From the NCBI GenBank assembly GCA_033557465.1, contig CM066033.1, positions 705,221,637 to 705,285,636 of the forward strand: DNA of 64,000 nucleotides. Reading direction: 5' to 3'. The stretch is from Ichthyophis bannanicus. Lineage: Eukaryota; Chordata; Amphibia; Gymnophiona; Ichthyophiidae. Positions 20,770-32,279 of this stretch are shown here, piece after piece. Below the pieces are notes generated by a model. It searched no databases. It was not told the DNA's origin and saw nothing but the letters and a program-made list of their open reading frames with translations. The position numbers and the translations under genes are program-made. Position 1 is the stretch's first letter. Each line of letters opens with the position of its first letter.

Positions 20770-21387
20770 GTTGTTAAGTGCCGTCGAGTCTGTGTCAACT
20801 CATGACGACCCTCTGGATAGTTGTCCTAAATTGTGTTCGATCTACAGTCAGGCAGCTCATTGTTGACAGACTGGTACCCACAGATGCTGTTATTGTATCG
20901 ATCCATCTCATTGCTAGTCTTCCTCTTTTGCGTTGACCTTTTATCTTGCCAAGCATGATGTCTCTCTCTAATGATCTCTCTTTGCATGATGTGTCCAAAG
21001 TATGAAAGTCGAAATCTTGTCATCTAAGCTTCTAAAGAAAGCTTAGGTTTGATCTCCTCTAGTACTGACTGGTTTGTTCTTCGGGCAGTCCATGGTATAT
21101 GCAGTATTCACCGCCAGCACCATAATTCAAAGGCATCAATTTTCTTCCTATCTTTTTCACTGTCCAGCTTTCACATCCATATGATGTTATTAAAAATACC
21201 ATGGCTTGAACAAGTCGAATCTTTGTATGGAGAGACACATCTCTGCTCTTGAGAATCTTGTCTAGGTCTTTCATAGCCATTCTGCCAAGAGCAATGCGTC
21301 GTCTGATTTCTTGACTGCTTGTTGCTTCTTTATTGATAGTTGATCCAAGTAGGTTAAAGTTGTCCACGATTTCAATTTCTTCTCCTT
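20770..21387 (-). mobile_element. RTE/BovB-like LINE, 3' fragment
   Basis: Minus-strand pieces read EIEIVDNFNLLGSTI, LGRMAMKDLDKILKSRD, YGCESWTVKK and, after frameshifts, GKIKGQRKRGRLAMRWID. These are the C-terminal landmarks of RTE/BovB ORF2. The 3' end has the CACTTAACAACTAA tail. An exact 8-bp duplication CTGGATTA (20762-20769, 21388-21395) flanks it. The copy is 5'-truncated to 618 bp and frameshifted. Confidence 0.85.
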
Positions 21388-21395
21388 CTGGATTA

Positions 21396-22015
21396 AAAAC
21401 AAAAAACTCTAAGCAAATTATCCAAATCTGCCCAAGCGGGATTACAACTATTAATTGAGACCATAAAGGGTTATCCCTGTAATTAGGAAATGTTTTAGCC
21501 AAATCAAATGCTTCCTTAGGGCTCCAATTTGCAGGCACCGTCATAGAACCTGTCAAGCCCGTTGGGTACAAATGGAAAGGATAAATAGGCACAATCTCAC
21601 TTCCCTCAGCTGCTGATTCAGATTTAATTGTGTTATTCTACTGGTTCATAGTTTCTCGAATAGATCCTAGAGCATAATATAATGTGTCATGCTCCTCTTA
21701 TAAGTTTCATAATGTCTGTCCAAATTTCCCTCAATTCTTTCAATTGGTTCATCAGTAACTCTTAATTCTTTTGCAATAGTAACACTATGACCTATTGCCA
21801 CTTGTACAATTCTTTGAGCTGGGAGATATTACAAATATCCAAATTACACAGTTCTTCTCCCCCTACCCTAACTTCTATTTCTTTCTAAGTATTTCTTCCC
21901 TTAGTTCTGCTGCACAAGTGACCCGCACCCATTCAGCCAGTGTCTCTTGAGATATTGAAGGAGGATCTTTCTCCTAACAGAAACCACTTTTGTTTCAAAT
22001 CTTGAACTTCATTTG
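21396..22015 (-). pseudogene. Retroviral Gag, N-terminal capsid and matrix remnants
   Basis: The minus-strand frame up to 21592 encodes YPTGLTGSMTVPANWSPKEA and a following FPNYRDNPLWSQL block, in the style of the capsid N-terminus. From 21600 to about 22015 only short broken frames remain. They should be matrix sequence by position, without motif proof. A CR1 insertion follows. Confidence 0.5.
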
Positions 22016-22019
22016 AGAT

Positions 22020-24250
22020 AAAAGCCAAGGTGCAGTCCAATCACAGCAAGCTCAAAGTCCTAGACTTCAAAAACACTGACTTCAGTAAAATGGCCAAGTA
22101 CCTGAAGGAGGAGTTGGCAGGTTTGGAGGGGATAAGGGAAGTGGAATTGCAATGGGCTAAACTAAAGATGGCAATAAAAGGGGCAACAGATAAAGAGGTA
22201 AGAAAAGTAAATAAAAACAAGAGGAGAAGGAAACCTATTTGGTTCTCCAAAGTAGTGGCTGCTCAAATAAAGGCAAAAAACACAGCTTTCACAAAATTCA
22301 AAAGCTTGCAAACAGAGGAACACAGAAAGGAATACAGGATCAAACTAAAAGAGACAAAAAGAGAAATAAGGAAAGCAAAATCAAAGGCAGAGGAAAAGAT
22401 GGCTGAAGATGTGAACTGTGGTGACAAAACTTTCTTCAGGTATATTCGGGAGAGGAGGAAAATCAGAGGTGGAATTGCAGGACTCATAAGTGCTGGGAAC
22501 GGACTCGTGGAAAGTGACATTCAAAAAGCGAAATTGCTAAACAAATACTTCTGCTCTGTTTTTACTAAAGAAAATCCTGGAGACTCCCATATATAAAAAT
22601 GGGAATGAAGTAGATATAACACCATTCACAGAAGATAATGTGTTAGAACAACTTGCAAAACTGAAAGTGGACAAGGCCATGCGACCGGATGGGATACATC
22701 CCAGGATACTGAAAGAGCTCAGAGAGATTCTTGCAGAGCTGTTAAAGGATGTTTTTAACAGATCCTTGGAAACAGGAAAAGTTCCTCAGGACTGGAGTGG
22801 TACCTCTTCACAAAAGTGGTGACAGGGAAGAAGTGACAAACTACAGGTCGGTGAGCCTTACCTCGGTGGTGGGAAAAGGAATGGAGGCGCTCCTGAAAGA
22901 GTGAATAGTGGACTTTCTCAAAACCAACAGGTTGCATGATCCGAGGCAACATGGTTTTACCAAAAGACGATCTTGCCAAACAAATCTGATTGAGTTCTTT
23001 GACTGGGTGACCAGAGAACTAGATCAGGGGCATGTGATGGATGTCATCTACCTGGATTTCAGCAAAGCCTTTGATACTGTTCCTCATAGGAGGCTTATCA
23101 ATAAACTCATTAGTTTGGGGATGGGTCCCAAGGTGGTGAACTGGATCATAAATTGGTTGACTGACAGACGTCAGAAGGTGATGGTAAATGGAGCTCACTC
23201 AGATGAAAGGAGGGTGATTAGCAGGGTGCCCCAGGGTTTCATTCTTGGACCAGCACTGTTCAATGTATTTGTGAGTGATATTGGTAAAGGACTGAATGGA
23301 AAAGTCTGTCTTTTTGCAGATGACATGAAAATTTGCAACAGAGTGGACTCCCCTGAGGGAGTGGATAACATGAGGAAAGATCTACAAAAGCTGGAAGAAT
23401 GGTCTAATGCTTGGCAGTTAAACATAAACATAAATCTTATTACACTTAATGCGAAGAAGTGCAGTGTCATGCACTTGGGAAGCAGAAATCCAAGGGAAAT
23501 GTACGTGATAGGGGGCAAGAGGTTGGTGTGCATGGACCAGGAGAAGGACCTTGGTGTGATTATTTCTGAGGATCTGAAGGTGGCAAAACAGTGTGACAAG
23601 GCAGTGGCAAAAGCCAGGAGGATGTTGGGTTGCATACAAAGAGGAATTACCAGCAGAAAGGAAGAGGTACTAATGCCACTATATAAGTCACTGGTGAGGC
23701 CTCACTTGAAATACTGTGTTCAGTTTTGGAGACCATATCTCACAAAGGATGTAAAAAGATTGGAAACTGTTCAGAAGAACGCGACCAAAATGATTTGGAG
23801 CCTGTGTCAGAAGCCTTATGAGAAGAGACTTGAAGACCTAAATATATACACTCTGGAGGAGAGGAAGGATTGGGGAGATATGATTCAGATCTTTAAATAA
23901 GACGGGGAAGCTGTAAAACTAGAGGGCATAAAATGAAGCTGCAAGGGGGTAAATTGAAAGGCAATGTCAGGAAATGTTTTTTCACTGAAAGGGTGGTGGA
24001 TGCTTGGAATGCCCTCCCGATGGAAGTGTTGGGGGCAAATACAGTGACAGAATTCAAAATGGCATGGGACAGACACAGTGGATCCCTTTATTGCAACAGG
24101 ATAAAATCAAAATAAACTTGACTAATTTCTCAACAAACAGAGGTGCCGTACACGGAGCGGTGGGTTCACCCCTAAACAAAGATATGGGGAGGGGTGACCT
24201 GCATACTGGTCTTTATCTGCCGTCATTTACTGTGTTACTATATTCCTATG
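22020..24250 (+). mobile_element. CR1-like LINE, 5'-truncated
   Basis: It carries ORF2 from the endonuclease-RT linker to the C-terminus, then a short 3' UTR ending near GCCGTCATTTACTGTGTTAC. It is inserted in the retroviral Gag/leader region in the opposite direction. The left boundary is approximate because retroviral sequence there is not diagnostic. Confidence 0.85.
22030..24115 (+). pseudogene. CR1 ORF2 (RT domain nearly intact), frameshifted
   Basis: Linker frame 22030-22596 (basic, coiled) leads into a NKYFCSVFTKE block. After a frameshift comes KAMRPDGIHPRILKEL (22674-22730). A further shift opens the 330-codon frame 22908-23900. That frame has HGFTKRRSCQTNLI, motif A YLDFSKAFDTVPH, motif B VPQGFILGPALFN, catalytic FADD (about 23314-23325), KCSVMHLG, EKDLGVI and the VRPHLKYCVQFW tail. 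The last piece (23933-24115) with ERVVDAWNALP is in another frame. The family performs target-primed reverse transcription. Confidence 0.85.
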
Positions 24251-24646
24251 TAGTTTCTTTTATTTTTATGTGCCATCTGTTTCCACCATATGAGTATAAT
24301 CTATTAATGACTATTACACGATTTCCCTGAACTGTCAACTCATATCTCAGGTAACAAAGCTTATCTACAGAGAAAGTTCCCTCCAGAGGAAACTGCAAAT
24401 CCTCATTACCTCTAGTCATTGTATCCCAATGTGCTATGGAATCAATGGCTATATCACCATTCTTCTCACACATAAAATAGAAGCATACAATAAGAAGGGC
24501 TACCTTTCTTAAACGCTAAAGCCCTAGCTCTGTCATGCCATTCATGCATCTGAGACTGAGCCTGACTTATTACACAGATTACCCTTCATTGGTAATACTA
24601 AACAAATCTGACATCTTCTGTCTCCCTTGCCTTGAATGGCGAGGCC
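24251..24646 (-). other. Probable retroviral leader or Gag 5' region, no clear frame
   Basis: Position between the CR1 copy and the primer-binding-site candidate suggests retroviral leader. Frames are short, with no recognised motif. Confidence 0.3.
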
Positions 24647-24664
24647 CATATCCTGACAGCACCA
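24647..24664 (-). promoter_or_regulatory. Candidate retroviral primer-binding site
   Basis: The minus strand reads TGGTGCTGTCAGGATATG. It starts with the TGG that pairs with the tRNA CCA end and lies two bases from a putative LTR end (..TTATCA, 24667). I could not match it to a particular tRNA. Confidence 0.25.
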
Positions 24665-24666
24665 AT

Positions 24667-24876
24667 TGATAATGTACTCTGCTCCACCCCTCACTGGTAA
24701 CAGCACCTGGGTTCTTGGGAACAGATCTCCACACTCAGAGCAATGAGAAGGAAGCAATAACAATTAATAATACAATTCACATACACAATTGTGGTACACA
24801 CAGGACCAAAGCACTTTGGGAGAGAGAGCAAAGCTTGCACCTTCTCTCTCTAACCCTGCCTACTTCTGTCACCTTT
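24667..24876 (-). other. Possible 5' LTR remnant of the retrovirus
   Basis: The sequence begins TGATAATG on the plus strand (an LTR ending in CA on the minus strand) next to the candidate primer site. It is cut by a SINE at 24877 and perhaps continues at 25101-25165 and 33318-33483 around the hAT nest. The other LTR is not visible, so this is weak. Confidence 0.25.
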
Positions 24877-25100
24877 TTTATTTATTTAACCAGTTTTCTA
24901 TACCGCCTTATCTTTCAATCACAGCAGTTTACATTATGTAATTACTACAAACAGGTACTGGATATGTTTACTCGTCCCCAAAGGGCTTACAATCTATGTA
25001 TACCTGAGGCAACGGAGGGTTAAGTGGCTTGCCCAAGGCTACAAGGAGTGCCTATAGGACTAGAAACCCCAGTCCCTCTAGCTTGAGATTGCTGAGATTA
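24877..25100 (-). mobile_element. SINE 3' part, antisense
   Basis: On the minus strand it reads CTGGGGTTTCTAGTCC, then CTTGGGCAAGCCACTTAACC, a GATAAGGCGGTATA block and an A-rich TAAATAAATAAAA end. The same blocks in the same order occur in the complete SINE at 56995-57282. The tRNA-like head is missing. Confidence 0.75.
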
Positions 25101-25259
25101 GCTTGAAATCCCATCTCACAGCATAATTTCCACCTTATTATTCTACGTCAGACATCACGTATATTCAGAGGCGGTCGCCTCAGTCGGCAGGGTGACAAAA
25201 ATTGCCCCCAAAAAGATCGCCTCACTCGGCTTTCAAAATAAAAAAAAAAATTTTAAAAA

Positions 25260-25665
25260 CGGTCTCAGAAGCTGCTGCCACTGCAGCAGCAGCAGAATGA
25301 AGTGCCCCACAGCCCCCACCTCCCCGGAAGGGCTCTGCCTTCTATTTCTCCCGCGTCACGCCAGCTCAGCTTTGCAGAGCCATGAAGGGAGTGTTTTCCT
25401 TTCTCGCGTTTGTTAAAGTTGAGCCTGCCAGTGCTGATGGCAAACAGACATTTCCTGTCTCGTGCATAAAATGCCTGTTTCCATCCACGCCAGCGGGCTC
25501 AACTTTAACAGAGCTGCGGGAAAGGGAAACACTCTCCCTTCGTGGCTCTGCAAAGCTGAGCCGGCATGGAGGAAATAGAAGGCATGGCTCTTCTGGGAAG
25601 GCGGGGGCTGCGGGGCATTTCATGCTGACGCTGCAGCAGCAGCTTTGGAGACCTTTTTTTTTTTT
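25260..25665. repeat. Palindrome of element E1, arms about 180 bp
   Basis: Blocks such as CTCAGCTTTGCAGAGCCA and GTTAAAGTTGAGCC in the left arm recur inverted in the right arm. Arms are about 80-90% alike by eye. The region is GC-rich and could fold into a long hairpin. Confidence 0.85.
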
Positions 25666-25714
25666 TTGTTCAGTTTCCCTTCAGAAGGTCTGGGGCTGGG
25701 CTGGGGGGGGGGAG

Positions 25715-26750
25715 GAGTGGTGGTAGCACTGGAAATATTATTGGGCTGATGGGGGAGGGCTAGGCTAGGACTGGAAATGGGCTGATGGAGGGGTTAGAAC
25801 TTGAAATGGGCTGATGAGGGGTTAAGAATAGAAATAGGCTGATTGGGAGGAGAGACTAGGACTGGTAATGGGTTATTGTGGGGGTTAGTACTGGAAATGG
25901 GCTGATGGGGGATCAAGAATGGAAATAGGCTGATTGGGAGGGGAGGGGCTAGGACTGGTTATGGGCTGATTGGTGGGGATAGGCCTGGAAATGAGCTGAT
26001 TGGTGGGGCTAGGACAGGAAATGGACTTATTGTGAGGTTAGGACTGGTAATGGGCTGATGGGGGGCTCGCACTGGAAATGAGCTAGGACTGGTAATGGGC
26101 TGATTGGAGGGCTCGGACTGGAGTGGGCTGATAAGAGGGATAGGACTGGAAATGGGCTGGGACAGGAAATGGGCTAATGGGGGAAAGGAGGAGAGTGCTG
26201 CTGGCTCTGGAAGAAAACTAGGGGCTAGGGCTACAAATGGGCTGATGTGCGGGGATGGGAGAATAGGACTGGAAGGGAGCGGATACTGAGAGGGAAGGGG
26301 GGCAGGAAGGGAGCTGACACTGGGGAAGGAGGGGGCTGGAAAGGAGCTGATATGGCGGGGGAAGGAGGGGACTGGAATGGAGCTGACACCTGGGATGTAT
26401 TAAAGGGGGACTGGAAGGGAGCTGACACTTGGGGATGGGAGTGGTAGGTGGCTGGAAGGGAGCTGACATGTGTGAATGGCATTGGAAGGGGGGTGGATAG
26501 AGGGTAGGGCGACTGGAAGGGAGCTGACTGGGGGGGTGGCACTGAGAGTGGACGTGAGCTGATACCTGGGATGGTATTTGGATTAGAAGGAGCTGGACAG
26601 TGGGGAAAGAGAGGGACTGGAAGGGAATGGACACCAGTGGCAATCGTGGGAATGCAAGGCGGTTGACATTGGAAGGTACTGGGAGGGGAGGACTGGAAAG
26701 GGGGCTGATACTGGTAAGGGTTACTGGAACTGGAAATGGGCTGATGGAAG
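25715..26750 (+). repeat. G-rich minisatellite of element E1
   Basis: Degenerate units of the type GGACTGGAAATGGGCTGAT with G-runs of 3-8, drifting along the array to GGACTGGAAGGGAGCTGACAC. The minus-strand Pro/Ser frames (26218-26797) are not genes. Confidence 0.85.
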
Positions 26751-27546
26751 GAAGTGAAGAAAACAAAAGAAGAGCTAAGAAATGGCAGATGGACCATAGA
26801 CCACAGAAAAAGTGCTAAGAGAAGACAGGAAAACAGAAGCCTCAGATCGGGACCAGTATGATCAGAGAATAAAATGGTCAGACAACAAAGGTAGAAAAAA
26901 TTATTTTGTTTAATTTTAGTGATTGGACTTTGTTCTATCTTTATATTTTACACAGTATAGGGGAACTGCATCTCTTATTTATCTGATATTGCACTGCATG
27001 CGGAGTCTTGGTTCTTGGGGTTTCAGTTTAAATTTTGTCTACATATTTTTATTTTTACTTTAGATTGTGGTTACTTATTCTGTACTTGGTGAGGGTCTGT
27101 GTTCTCTGTGTGTGACTGAGCCCAGGTGTTCTGTTAACATGGAGTTTGTACACAGGGGCAGCTCAAGTCAATCTGCTGCCTGAGGCAAGGGATGAGATGG
27201 GCCCCCCCCCATGCACCCCGCCCCCCAGCACACCCCCCACCCCCACCCCCGCACGCCCCCCTGGATGGGGATCTCTCTCAAAACTCCAGTCAGGGACTGA
27301 ACCAAATCAAAAAGTCAATTAGATAATGTAGAGCAAATGCAAGATGTTCACACACCAAGGAACTAAAAGAAAGAGCGAGAACCACAGCAGTTTATAACAC
27401 CAAATTATAATTCATTTGTATTTTGTTATAAACTGCATTATGGTGCTTGCTTTTTCTTTTTGAACATACATTTTGCATTCACAGAACCCCCTCCTCAACA
27501 ATGGGTGCAGAGCAGAGATAGGACATTCACCCACAGAACTCAATAT

Positions 27547-28884
27547 TGTGACGCTCGTGCCCCTACCAGGCGGCTGCCTAGTAGGGACGTGTGATCACCT
27601 CTTCTATTTCCTAGGGTTGTAGTTGTGTAAGGAATGATGAGGCCGAGTGGTTTATAAAGCACACAGGAATTTATTCAGCTTCCTTGCAGGTAAGTGGATA
27701 CAATTTCTCCCAAACACATGTACTCTCCAGACAAAAGAAGATAGTGGATACTTCTCCAGTAACGAATGTCCAAAACAAAACAGTGAATTCCAATATCAAG
27801 TGTTTCTGGCTCACACTAATTTACTTTAGTGCAGGCATCACATTCCATCTCTGAGACATTTGAATTTACCTCAGCCTCCTTGGCTTCAATGTCCATACTC
27901 TCTGCTGAGCTGTAGCAGGGTTCTGCTAGGTACCGCTCAGGAACTTTCTGCTTTAGACTTTAACAGGTTAAACAACCTCTCCCACTTTCTTGCCTTCCCT
28001 GCTCTAGGCAGGTCTCCTATGGGTTGCTCTTGCTTAACCTTCCTGGTACAACATTTCTTTTTGTTCTGTTTTATCTGAGGCATAACAGTTTCATCAGAGT
28101 CAGAAGAATAAACATACTTAGAAGGCCCTGCTGCCTCCCTTCTCCTACCTTGGGCTTCTTGTGCAATATTCTCCTGGTTAGAACTTTGGCCAGTCAGGAC
28201 TCCCTCTGCCTCAGCGTAGGGCAGAGACCTGTGGTAACACTTTCCCACTCTCTTGCTAGGGTAGGTGGTTCTCCCCCTGGAACCTTCCCTATATCCTCGG
28301 TGGCTACTGCGCTGAGTATGGTGGCTTCCTTTGTACCTTCTCTGGCTGTCTTTATAGCGGTTCCTTTTTCTGCTGCTCCTTTTGGCTACAGGGCTGTTCC
28401 CTCTGTACCTCCTGGAACCAGGACTTGAACCTGAGCTGCAACTCCCACTTAGGCCTGGACTGCAACTACGACAACAACTGCAACTGGAACTGTATTTCCA
28501 ATCATGCTTCTCACCATGCTTCCAACCAGCACTTGCACCAACTCCTGAATCACCTCTCCAACCATGCTTCCAACCGCACTGTGAACCACCTCTTGAACCA
28601 GCCCTCCAAAAGACTCTACAACCGACTCTATCTCTAGTGTTTGTTTGCTCCCTTTCAAACACTGAGCAGGGCAACTCCCTTCCTGGCTCCGCCCTTCTGT
28701 ACCTCCCACTCCTATCTGTGGCTGACCTGGAGTGTGGGCGTGGCTTACAGCTAGGTCTGCCCTCTAGGTTTCTCTCCAGGTTCCTGCTGTGGACTATGTG
28801 ATCCTGTGTGCCCATCCCCCGCAAAGAGGAAAAATTCTTCCTTTTTTCACTTTTCCCTGGCTGGGCTGCACTCTCCTTATCACA
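27547..28884 (-). mobile_element. Solo LTR C with internal ORF
   Basis: It interrupts E2 between parts that are continuous in E1. It starts TGTGATAAGG and ends AGCGTCACA on the minus strand (TG...CA), with ATAT on both sides (27543-27546, 28885-28888), a 4-bp duplication as in gammaretrovirus-type LTRs. AATAAA on the minus strand is at 27675-27670. Length is 1338 bp. No internal retroviral sequence is present. Confidence 0.7.
27816..28824 (-). CDS. LTR-embedded ORF C, uncharacterised, with a frameshift
   Basis: I do not recognise it. A 295-codon frame (27937-28824) is strongly basic and rich in Arg, Ser, Gly and Cys (RSSHRGYREGSRGR, CSCCRSCSPG), and begins without ATG. About 10 codons before its stop, the +1 frame opens and runs to a TAG at 27816-27818. 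That tail has MDIE and then SEMEC, the motif pair that also ends ORFs A and B. A single shift near 27960 would join a basic body to an acidic tail. RS-rich sequence could bind RNA, but no domain proves it. The tail stop lies 141 bases before the poly(A) signal. Confidence 0.35.
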
Positions 28885-28888
28885 ATAT

Positions 28889-29110
28889 ATATAAATTTAA
28901 AAGAAAGCTGATTCTGGTCATCTCACCAACAACAAACATTCTCCAGTACCAGGCATATTGGGAACTAATATAAAACCCTACTAAAGTCACTAAGATCTGC
29001 AAGGCCAAATCTACCATACCATACCAGCATACACTTCTAAAACTCATACAATAAGGGGCCTACCAAGAAAAAAGCAGCACTATGAACAGTGCAATGGGTC
29101 CCAAAATATC
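28889..29110 (-). other. E2 internal unique sequence
   Basis: It matches 32735-32960 in inverted orientation (for example GCCTGGTACTGGAGAATG), so it belongs to hAT E2. There is no gene. Confidence 0.7.
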
Positions 29111-29194
29111 CATACACCCAGGGCCGGATTTACCTATACGCCATGTACGCCATGGCGTAGAGCCCACAGCTGGCAAGGGCCCACACACCGCAGG

Positions 29195-29462
29195 GCTTCA
29201 GAGGGAGCAGGGTAAGCTCGCGCGAGGCCCTGGCTCCCTCTGTACAGCCGCCAGCGTGAAGAGCCTTTTCCTTCACGCTGGCGGCTGTATCTGTAAAACC
29301 GCGATTGCTGGGAAAGGTTAAAGGCAATGCCCTTTAACCTTTCCCAGCATTCGCGGCTTCACAGATACAGCCGCCAGCATGAAGGAAAAGGCTCTTCATG
29401 CTGGCGGCTGTACAGAGGGAGCCGGGGCCTCGCGCGAGCTTACCCGGCTCCCTCTGAAGCCT
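29195..29462. repeat. Palindrome of element E3, arms about 130 bp
   Basis: The centre is GGTTAAAGGCAATGCCCTTTAACC near 29315-29340. Smaller hairpins in each arm (CAGCCGCCAGCGTGAAG and its complement) would allow a cruciform. Confidence 0.9.
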
Positions 29463-29499
29463 CTAAGACAGCCGCGGTGCTGGTCGGGGGGGCCAAGGA

Positions 29500-30400
29500 C
29501 TGCATGGGCTGTGATTGGGGGGGGGACCTGGACCAGAAAAGGGCTGGGGGGGGACTTGGACTGGAAAGAAATGGGCTGTGATATGGGGGGGGGGGAGGGG
29601 AACCTGAACTGTAAAAGGGCTATGGGGGGGGGGGACTTGGACTGTAAATGGGTTGTGATGGGGGGGGACCTGGACCGGAAAAGGGATATGGGTGGGGGAC
29701 TAGTACTGGAAAAAAAAGTGCTGTGATGGGGGGGGGACCTGAACTGTAAAAGGGCTATGGGGGGGGGGACTTGGACTGAAAATGGTTTGATAAGGGGGGG
29801 GACCTGGACCGGAAAAGGGTTATGGGGGGGGGGGGACTTGGACTGGAAAGAAAAGGGCTGTGATGGGGGGGGCCTGAACTGTAAAAGGGCTATGGGGGGG
29901 GACATGGACTGGAAATGGGTTGTGATGGGGAGGGGGACCTGGACCGGAAAAGGGCTATGGGGGGGGGGTACTTGGACTGGAAAGAAATGGGCTGTGATGG
30001 GTGGGCACCTCAACTGTCAAAGGGCAATCGGGGGGGGACATGGACTGGAAATGGGTTGTGATGGGGAGGGGGACCTGGACCGGAAAAGGGCTATGGGGGG
30101 GGGGGACTTGGACTGGAAATGGGTTGTGATGTGGGGGGGGGGACCTGGACCGGAAAAGGGCTATGGGGGGGGGGTAACTTGGACTGCAAATGGGCTGTGA
30201 TGGTGCAGGGGGACTCGGACTGCAAATGGGATGTGATGGTGGGGGCTAGGACTGGAAATAGGCTGTGATGGGGGGGGGGGCTAGGACTGGAAATGGCCTG
30301 TGATGTGAAGGCTAGCACTGGAAATGGGCTGATGAAGAGCTAGAATAGGACTGGAAATGGGCTGATGTGGGGCATGGGAGAATGGGACTAGAAGGGAGTG
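29500..30400 (+). repeat. G-rich minisatellite of element E3
   Basis: Units alternate between GGACCTGGACCGGAAAAGGG and GGACTTGGACTGGAAATGGG types, with G-runs of 7-12 between them. Gly-rich and Pro-rich frames on either strand are artefacts. Confidence 0.9.
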
Positions 30401-31639
30401 GATGCTGGGTGGGTCTAGAACTATAAGGGAACTGATTTTGGGGGAGGACTAGAATGGATGGGGAATGAGAATGGAGAGGGGAAAAAATATTTTGTGTGGA
30501 AGAAAAGTCTATGATGGGCTGGGTATTGGGAGAGTAAGAGGGGCTTGAAAATGGAAGGGTGAAATTTAAATGGATGATAAAGGAATAAGGAAAGAATTGG
30601 GGGAAAGAGCAAAAGGGAAACAATCAGTATGCTAAAGCAGAAATAGAGAGAGAATGGAAAACATCTAAAAGAGAAGAAGAAAGGACAAATGGATAGCTAG
30701 CAGAAGACACGAAGAGAACCAGAAGAAAAGTGACTGGAGCAATTGCAACTGAAAAAATGCCCAAACAGAAGGTAGAAAAATACTTTTTATTTTGAATTTA
30801 TTAACTGGAATATGTCTTTTTTAATGTATTTCTTGAATTCCGATGCTGATTTTGTCCCTATTGCCTCTTTATGTTAGGCAATTCTATACATCTATTGCCA
30901 TTTCTGTTTTGGTAAGTTGATCTCGTTTTTATTTTTTCTGGGGGCCCACAATTTTTGTTGGCATAGGGCCTCACTCAATGTAAATCCGGCCCTGCATACA
31001 CCTATTTGAAAAGCTGAATAAGTCAAATTACTACAGTACAGATCCCTACGTACAAACTCCATGTTAACAGAACATCTGGCCTTGATCGCACACTCAGAAC
31101 ACAGACCCTCACCAAGTACAGAATAAGTGACCACAACCTAAAGCAAAAATAAAATATGTAGACAAAATTTAAAATGAAACCCCAAGAAGTCAGACTCCGC
31201 ATGCGGTGCCACAGCAGATAAGAGATGTAGTTCCCCATACTGTGTGAAATATAGATAGCACAAAGTCCAATCACTAAATTGAAAATAAAATTATTTTTTC
31301 TATCTTTGTTGTCTGATGATTTTTGATCATGCTGGTCCCGATCTGAGGTTTCCGTTTTCCTCTGTCTTCTCTTAGCTCTTTTTCTATGGTCTATAGTCCA
31401 TCTGCCATTTCTTGTCTCTCCTTTTGCTTTCTTCATTTTCGTCCATGAGACTTTTTTCAGACCCAGTAACTCTCCCTAGTATCAGCCCCCTTTATAGCCT
31501 CCCCTCCCAGTACCAACCCCCTTGCCTTTCCAATACCGCCACTTGTGTCTATTCTCTTCCAGTCCCCCTCCTTCCCGATCATCCAGCCCCTTCTAGTTAA
31601 AATACCATCCCAGGTATCAGCGAACTTCCAGTCCCAGTG

Positions 31640-32275
31640 CCCCCTCCCATGTCAGCTCCCTTCAGCTACCCCTCTCCCCTGTCCATCTACCTTCCAGTGC
31701 CATCCCCAGGTATCGGCTCCCTTCCAGCTCCCCCCCCCCCATGTCTGCTCTGCTCCTTTCCAGCTCCCCCCATCTGCTCCCCGCCAGGCCCCCCTGTCTG
31801 CTCTCTTCCAGCTCCCCCCCATGTCTGCTCCCCTCCAGGCCCCCCCATGTCTGCTTCCTTCCAGGCCCCCCTTGACTGCTCCCTTCCAGGCCCCCCCCAT
31901 GTCTGCTCCCCTCCAGGCCCCCTCCATGTCTGCTCCCCTCCAGGCCCCCATCACTTGTGTCTGCTCCCCTCCAGGCCCCCCCCTGTCTGTTCCCCTCCAG
32001 GCCCCCCCATGTCTGCTCCCCTCCAGGCCCCCTCCATGTCTGCTCCCCTCCAGGCCCCCATCTCTTGTGGCTGCTCCCCTCCAGGCCCCCCCCCTGTCTG
32101 TTCCCCTCCAGGCCCCCCCATGTCTGCTCCCTTCCAGGCCTCCCCTTGTGTGTGCTCCCTTCCATGACCCCCTTGTGTCTGCTCCCTTCCAGGCCCCCCA
32201 TGCCTGCTCCCTTCCAGGTCCCCCCCTTGTGTCTGCTCCCTTCCCTCCTCCTCCCCCCCCCCTCACCTCACTGAT
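31640..32275 (-). repeat. C-rich (plus strand) minisatellite of element E2
   Basis: Units such as CTGCTCCCCTCCAGGCCCCC, 24-30 bp long, with variable C-runs. Many units are identical, so the array expanded recently. Long Pro/Ser frames here are not genes. Confidence 0.9.
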
Positions 32276-32279
32276 TCAT

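Larger units (their letters stand above)
12930..24664 (-). mobile_element. Endogenous retrovirus (gamma/epsilon-type pol), disrupted
   Basis: On the minus strand the order is Gag (capsid, nucleocapsid knuckle), protease, reverse transcriptase, RNase H and integrase. Every domain is degenerate or frameshifted. Four elements interrupt it: CR1 at about 22020-24250, RTE at 20770-21387, a DNA transposon at 15886-18714 and a solo LTR at 14474-15639. No envelope or 3' LTR is recognisable at the left, where L2 sequence begins. A possible 5' LTR edge and primer-binding site lie near 24647-24667. The integrase is closest in style to gammaretrovirus-like families. Confidence 0.75.
29119..30994 (+). mobile_element. 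hAT-type element E3, inserted into E2
   Basis: The ends are CAGGGCCGGATTTA and its complement. They are flanked by an exact 8-bp duplication CATACACC (29111-29118, 30995-31002). It has the same build as E1/E2 but its own sequence: palindrome (29195-29462), G-rich minisatellite (29500-30400), unique AT-rich part with AGAAGGTAGAAAAATAC, then the TIR. No transposase gene. Confidence 0.9.

Noticed and set aside
26218..26797. Two overlapping minus-strand frames of 180-190 codons
   Set aside because: Low-complexity translations of the G-rich minisatellite of hAT E1.
28382..28801. 139-codon plus-strand Leu/Pro/Gln-rich frame in solo LTR C
   Set aside because: Shadow of the minus-strand ORF C. The orientation of the poly(A) signal supports the minus strand.
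29396..30200. Gly-rich (+) and Pro-rich (-) frames of 115-205 codons
   Set aside because: Translations of the E3 minisatellite. Both strands are open at once, which real genes seldom show.
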